The notes beneath the pieces were generated by a model. It was not told the DNA's origin, made no database searches, and saw only the letters and a list, made by a program, of their open reading frames with translations. Both the position numbers and the translations under genes were made by a program. DNA of 8,867 bases from JAENVU01 sp031430375 (lineage in GTDB: Bacteria; Actinomycetota; Acidimicrobiia; IMCC26256; JAENVU01), in contig JANPBJ010000015.1 in the NCBI GenBank assembly GCA_031430375.1, positions 1-8,867 on the forward strand, read 5' to 3'. Shown here piece after piece: positions 6,357 to 8,867 of the stretch (position 1 is its first letter; each line of letters starts with the position of its first letter).

Positions 6357-7765
6357 CGGTCTCGACTGCGGTCCCCACACTCGAGCGGGTCGAAGCCATC
6401 CTGCGGAACCCAGCCCTGTTCGAACTGGCTGAACTCGTTCCCGAACAGGATTTCTCCCGGGGCGGTCGGAGACGTGACTACCCGGTGTTCATGTGGCTCG
6501 CCTTCGACGCGCTCTTGTCGGTCTACGGCAGTGCCCGACAAGTCGAAGCCGAACTCGCTCATCCGGTCGTGTGGGACTTCGTTCGGCGGCTCGTCCGTGA
6601 GCAGTATCCGAAGGACCCGGGCCAGTGGCTCCCCCTTCGACCGATGCGTCGCCATCACTACACCTACGGCCGCAACCGCTACCTCGCCGACCCAGTGATC
6701 CTCGCCGCCTTCGGCGACCGTCACCGCGTCCTCGCCGCGGGTCAAGCACGCGAACTCGGACTCATGGACCCTGACGGTTCCGGTTCGTGGACGCATCCAG
6801 ATCTGACGCGGATGCTCCACGCCGACGGCAAAGTCATCACCCCGCTGTTCCGCCACAAGCCCGGTGACACGCGCGTCGACAAGACCACCGGCGAGATCTT
6901 CCAACGTCGCGCCGAGACCGACGCGCACCTCCACTTCCAGGGTGATGGTGAGACGGCGTGGGGTATCAAATACGTCCTCGTCGCCGCGCGCAGCACCGAG
7001 GTCCACGGCCGGATCATCGTCGATGTCGAATGGGTCCCGAAGGCCGGTGGCGAGGCGAACACTGCGATGGACTGCTTCGCGCGACTCACACCGCAACTAC
7101 CGGGCATGCAGGGCGTCATCTACGACACGGCGCTCCGTGGTGTGCACCACCAAACACTCCTCCGTGATCTCGGCCTGTTACCGGTGAATCGGGTCGCCGC
7201 CGCCAAGGCCAGCGCCAAGAAGCCGCGCAAGAACGGCAAGGCCATCGCGAAGAGCGCCTACATCGAAGACAAGACCATCACGCTGCCGAACGGCAGCATC
7301 ACGGTCGTGCACCTCTACGCGCGTGGTGGTGCGATCGGAATCGGGGACCTCACCGACACCGGCGACCTCCACTACACGCCACTCCCCCGCGTTCGTACCC
7401 ATCGGACGCGGGACAAGAACAGCAAGTACCGCTGGTACAACGACTACCGACTCCCCGACACCCACGGTGCCGGGATCGTGACCGTCCGATTGCACGGCAA
7501 CGCGGAAGACACTGCCCGGAAGTTGAACCGGACCGAGAACGTCCGGCCCATCGCCGCCGACGACCCCGACTTCGAACGGCTCTACCCGCGACGCAACGAC
7601 GCCGAAAGCATCAACCGCGCCCTCGACGACAGCCTCTGGCTCCGCCGGGCCCACAGCCTCGGACATGCGCGCCAACTCTTGAACCTGCTCGGCTACGCGC
7701 TGATGGTCAACGGCCTCGCGCTCCACCAACACCGGCGACGACAACCCACTGCAATCGCCGCCTGA
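6353..7765 (+). CDS. DDE transposase-like protein
   Basis: 470 residues from ATG at 6353, inside the stop of the preceding gene (ATGA), implying coupled translation. Residues 1-130 are a mainly helical DNA-binding-like region. The catalytic RNase H-like core is visible: D158 in MLHADGKVI, D258 in GVIYDTALRG, and E418 in RRNDAESINRAL, followed by the helical ending ARQLLNLLGYALMVNGLALHQH typical of transposase C-termini. Together these match a DDE triad, so strand transfer at element ends is the likely activity. A lysine-rich segment (about 282-300) and a long insertion separate the second aspartate from the glutamate. I cannot place it in a named IS family; it is unlike the IS6-type enzyme nearby. 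No stop or frameshift is seen. The upstream partner suggests a two-protein transposition system. Confidence 0.75.
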   Translation: MTVSTAVPTLERVEAILRNPALFELAELVPEQDFSRGGRRRDYPVFMWLAFDALLSVYGSARQVEAELAHPVVWDFVRRLVREQYPKDPGQWLPLRPMRRHHYTYGRNRYLADPVILAAFGDRHRVLAAGQARELGLMDPDGSGSWTHPDLTRMLHADGKVITPLFRHKPGDTRVDKTTGEIFQRRAETDAHLHFQGDGETAWGIKYVLVAARSTEVHGRIIVDVEWVPKAGGEANTAMDCFARLTPQLPGMQGVIYDTALRGVHHQTLLRDLGLLPVNRVAAAKASAKKPRKNGKAIAKSAYIEDKTITLPNGSITVVHLYARGGAIGIGDLTDTGDLHYTPLPRVRTHRTRDKNSKYRWYNDYRLPDTHGAGIVTVRLHGNAEDTARKLNRTENVRPIAADDPDFERLYPRRNDAESINRALDDSLWLRRAHSLGHARQLLNLLGYALMVNGLALHQHRRRQPTAIAA

Positions 7766-7933
7766 ACCCACGCAACGAGAGCACACGATCACTTCGGCGC
7801 GCCTGGATCAGGGCGAACGCCCGTTCAACTACCGTCGCGAGACGGACGAACGCAGTTCAGCGTCCAGATGCAGCAAATACTGGCCGGATCCCAGCAACGC
7901 ACCGGGTTTTCTGCCACGTTTTCTGCATCCCCC
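7766..7933. other. Gap before the tRNA with a short direct repeat
   Basis: This spacer has no gene. It contains GTTTTCTGC twice (7906-7914 and 7918-7926), 12 bp apart start to start, just before the tRNA. The minus-strand frame over this region and the tRNA is a known kind of false translation of a tRNA gene. No clear terminator was found after the transposase stop. Confidence 0.4.
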
Positions 7934-8006
7934 GCCCTCGTAGCTCAGGGGATAGAGCATTGGTTTCCTAAACCATGTGCCGCAGGTTCGAATCCTGCCG
8001 AGGGCA
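7934..8006 (+). tRNA. tRNA-Arg, anticodon CCT (reads AGG)
   Basis: The acceptor stem is GCCCTCG (7934-7940) with CGAGGGC (7999-8005), then discriminator A at 8006. The D arm is GCTCAGGGGATAGAGC. The anticodon loop TTCCTAA (7965-7971) has CCT at 7967-7969. The T arm is GCAGG-TTCGAAT-CCTGC. The anticodon stem has four good pairs and a T-T mismatch at its outer pair (7960/7976), a small oddity. CCA is not encoded. The gene ends 15 bp from the stop of the convergent nucleotidyltransferase-like gene. tRNA genes are frequent integration sites, but no att duplication is visible here. Confidence 0.95.
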
Positions 8007-8021
8007 CTTTGTGGATATGAC

Positions 8022-8663
8022 CTAACGGCGTAGAAGCTTTTCAAGGACGTCGGCGAAGAGGGTGCCGACGGTACGGAGATCGTCCTCGGTCACGGCAGCC
8101 ATGTCGGGCGATCCGGTGCCAAGCCACCGTCGGGTTTGAACCGCGCTGGTGTCGAATACGTCGCGCGCTCGGGTGATACACCATGCGCCCAGACCGTCCG
8201 GAGCGGTCGCGAGCTCGCGGGCAATGGCCCCGTCGCGATCGTGTGCGGCGAGAAGGCGGTAGGCGTCGTACACGTCGGATACCCGCTTGTTCAGCACGTT
8301 CGCGCGCCGTTGTTGCATCGCCCGCAGCTTCATGACGACGAGCGCCGCCGGCGTCGCGACCCGCGCGGTCGCTCGTCTCACGAGGTCGTCGGTCGTGTCC
8401 CGCGCTTCGACCGTCAGCCATGTCGCCGATGCGAGGCCGTACGCGTGGGTGATCACGAACATCGCGTCATCGATGTCGTCGGGGAGTTGGGCTACTTCGT
8501 AGTCGCTCACGGCAATCAGATCGATGTGCACACCGCCGAGATCGACGCCGTTGCGGCCTATCGAGATGTTGGAGAGCCGCTGGAGTGCCGCCGTGTAGCG
8601 AACCAGATGGTCCTCGACGCCCGAGCGCAAGATGACGGTCCGTCCGCCGTCGCCCATCACCAT
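8022..8663 (-). CDS. AbiEii-like nucleotidyltransferase family protein (putative type IV toxin)
   Basis: 213 residues from ATG at 8663 to TAG; ATG at 8657 is an alternative start two codons later. The C-terminal half resembles AbiEii/AbiGii-type nucleotidyltransferases: VATPAALVVMKLRAMQQRR (about 102-120) followed by LNKRVSDVYDAYRLL, the K-x-x-D-x-x-D pattern before the last helices. Residues 43-50 (GGVHIDLI) could hold an acidic site residue. The usual N-terminal G-G/S and D-x-D motifs are not obvious, so catalytic activity is uncertain. It overlaps the end of the upstream gene by 7 bp, as expected for an antitoxin-toxin pair with coupled translation. In such systems the enzyme modifies RNA or other targets and the partner represses and neutralises it; here that is inferred from family resemblance. 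The open frame continues 38 codons upstream, but that part is the other gene's shadow. Confidence 0.6.
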   Translation of the reverse strand: MVMGDGGRTVILRSGVEDHLVRYTAALQRLSNISIGRNGVDLGGVHIDLIAVSDYEVAQLPDDIDDAMFVITHAYGLASATWLTVEARDTTDDLVRRATARVATPAALVVMKLRAMQQRRANVLNKRVSDVYDAYRLLAAHDRDGAIARELATAPDGLGAWCITRARDVFDTSAVQTRRWLGTGSPDMAAVTEDDLRTVGTLFADVLEKLLRR

Positions 8664-8867
8664 GAGCGGCGGAATCCGTCGGGACCCGATGGGTCCCACG
8701 CCGCGAGTATCTCGGGCCCGCGTGAACGGTCGCGCGCCATCGCGAGCGCGACGTACAGGGGATGCGCCACGAGCCAATCTGCGCCCGGCACCCGGTAACG
8801 ACGATCGGTCACGAGCGGCACCGGTGCAATCGAGATGGTCGCAGCTCGAGTGATGAACGTGTCGGCA
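8657..8867 (-). CDS. C-terminal part of an AbiEi-like antitoxin or regulator (5' end outside window)
   Basis: The last 69 codons of a gene entering from the right edge, ending at TGA 8659-8657. The reading frame is ADTFITRAATISIAPVPLV, then RRYRVPGADWLVAHPLYVALAMA, then DRSRGPEILAAWDPSGPDGFRRSW. The block with HPLYVALAMA, RGPEILAAW and a terminal tryptophan recalls C-termini of AbiEi-family antitoxin/transcriptional regulators of type IV systems. That assignment is from memory and from the neighbour, not from a search. It overlaps the start of the nucleotidyltransferase-like gene (ATGGTGA), so the two are almost certainly cotranscribed. The N-terminal DNA-binding domain expected of such a protein would lie beyond the window. 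Confidence 0.6.
   Translation of the reverse strand, partial: ADTFITRAATISIAPVPLVTDRRYRVPGADWLVAHPLYVALAMARDRSRGPEILAAWDPSGPDGFRRSW

Larger units (their letters stand above)
5083..7765. mobile_element. Putative transposition module without recognised ends
   Basis: The helix-turn-helix gene, the recombinase-like gene and the DDE transposase-like gene share one divergent control region and look like one functional unit. I searched by eye upstream of 5083 and in 7766-7933 for matching terminal inverted repeats or target duplications and found none, so the true boundaries are unknown. The tRNA-Arg gene 169 bp beyond the transposase could mark an edge, but no duplicated tRNA 3' end was found. Confidence 0.4.

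Noticed and set aside
6104..7096. 330-residue minus-strand frame opposite the recombinase and transposase genes
   Set aside because: It is a high-GC shadow; the plus strand carries the recognisable catalytic motifs.
7829..8044. 71-residue minus-strand frame with GRIRTCGTWFRKPMLYPLSYEGG
   Set aside because: This is the antisense translation of the tRNA-Arg gene, a common false protein in databases.
8136..8798. 220-residue plus-strand frame
   Set aside because: It is antisense to the nucleotidyltransferase-like gene and has no domain of its own; the minus-strand frames explain the coding signal and overlap.

Overview
The window is high-GC bacterial DNA with actinobacterial character: strong G/C bias at third codon positions, GTG and TTG starts, and a possible leaderless gene. 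I cannot name a genus. It looks accessory, with insertion-sequence debris, a second transposition module, a tRNA gene and part of a type IV toxin-antitoxin-like operon.

Layout. (1) 1-245 is a perfect 99-bp inverted repeat around a 47-bp centre, and protein evidence suggests an assembly or amplification fold-back. (2) 147-1736 on the minus strand is a long secreted protein made of repeated SpaA/carboxypeptidase-regulatory-like beta domains. It starts at TTG with a perfect ribosome-binding site, lacks any internal methionine, and runs into the fold-back without a stop. (3) 1807-1867 is a short IS6-family transposase relic. (4) 1909-2865, minus strand, encodes a 318-residue protein of unknown function that seems to join two conserved cytoplasmic modules. 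(5) 2964-4228 is a nest of four IS6-family left ends, all in one orientation. Only the last belongs to a complete element (3402-4228) with an intact DDE transposase. (6) 4229-5082 has no intact gene, only a probable decayed reading frame on the minus strand. (7) 5083-7765 holds a 60-residue helix-turn-helix protein, divergent from a two-gene operon: a tyrosine-recombinase-like protein lacking key catalytic residues, overlapping by 4 bp a 470-residue DDE transposase-like protein. The divergent intergenic region carries repeated and palindromic TTGTC motifs. (8) 7934-8006 is tRNA-Arg(CCT). (9) 8022-8867, minus strand, holds an AbiEii-like nucleotidyltransferase gene overlapping by 7 bp the 3' end of an upstream gene resembling an AbiEi-type antitoxin.

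The strongest candidate for something little described is the module at 5083-7765, where a recombinase fold without its nucleophile is translationally coupled to a DDE transposase. The IS6 nest is a clear record of successive insertions or adjacent deletions. The fold-back at the left edge should be treated as suspect sequence.
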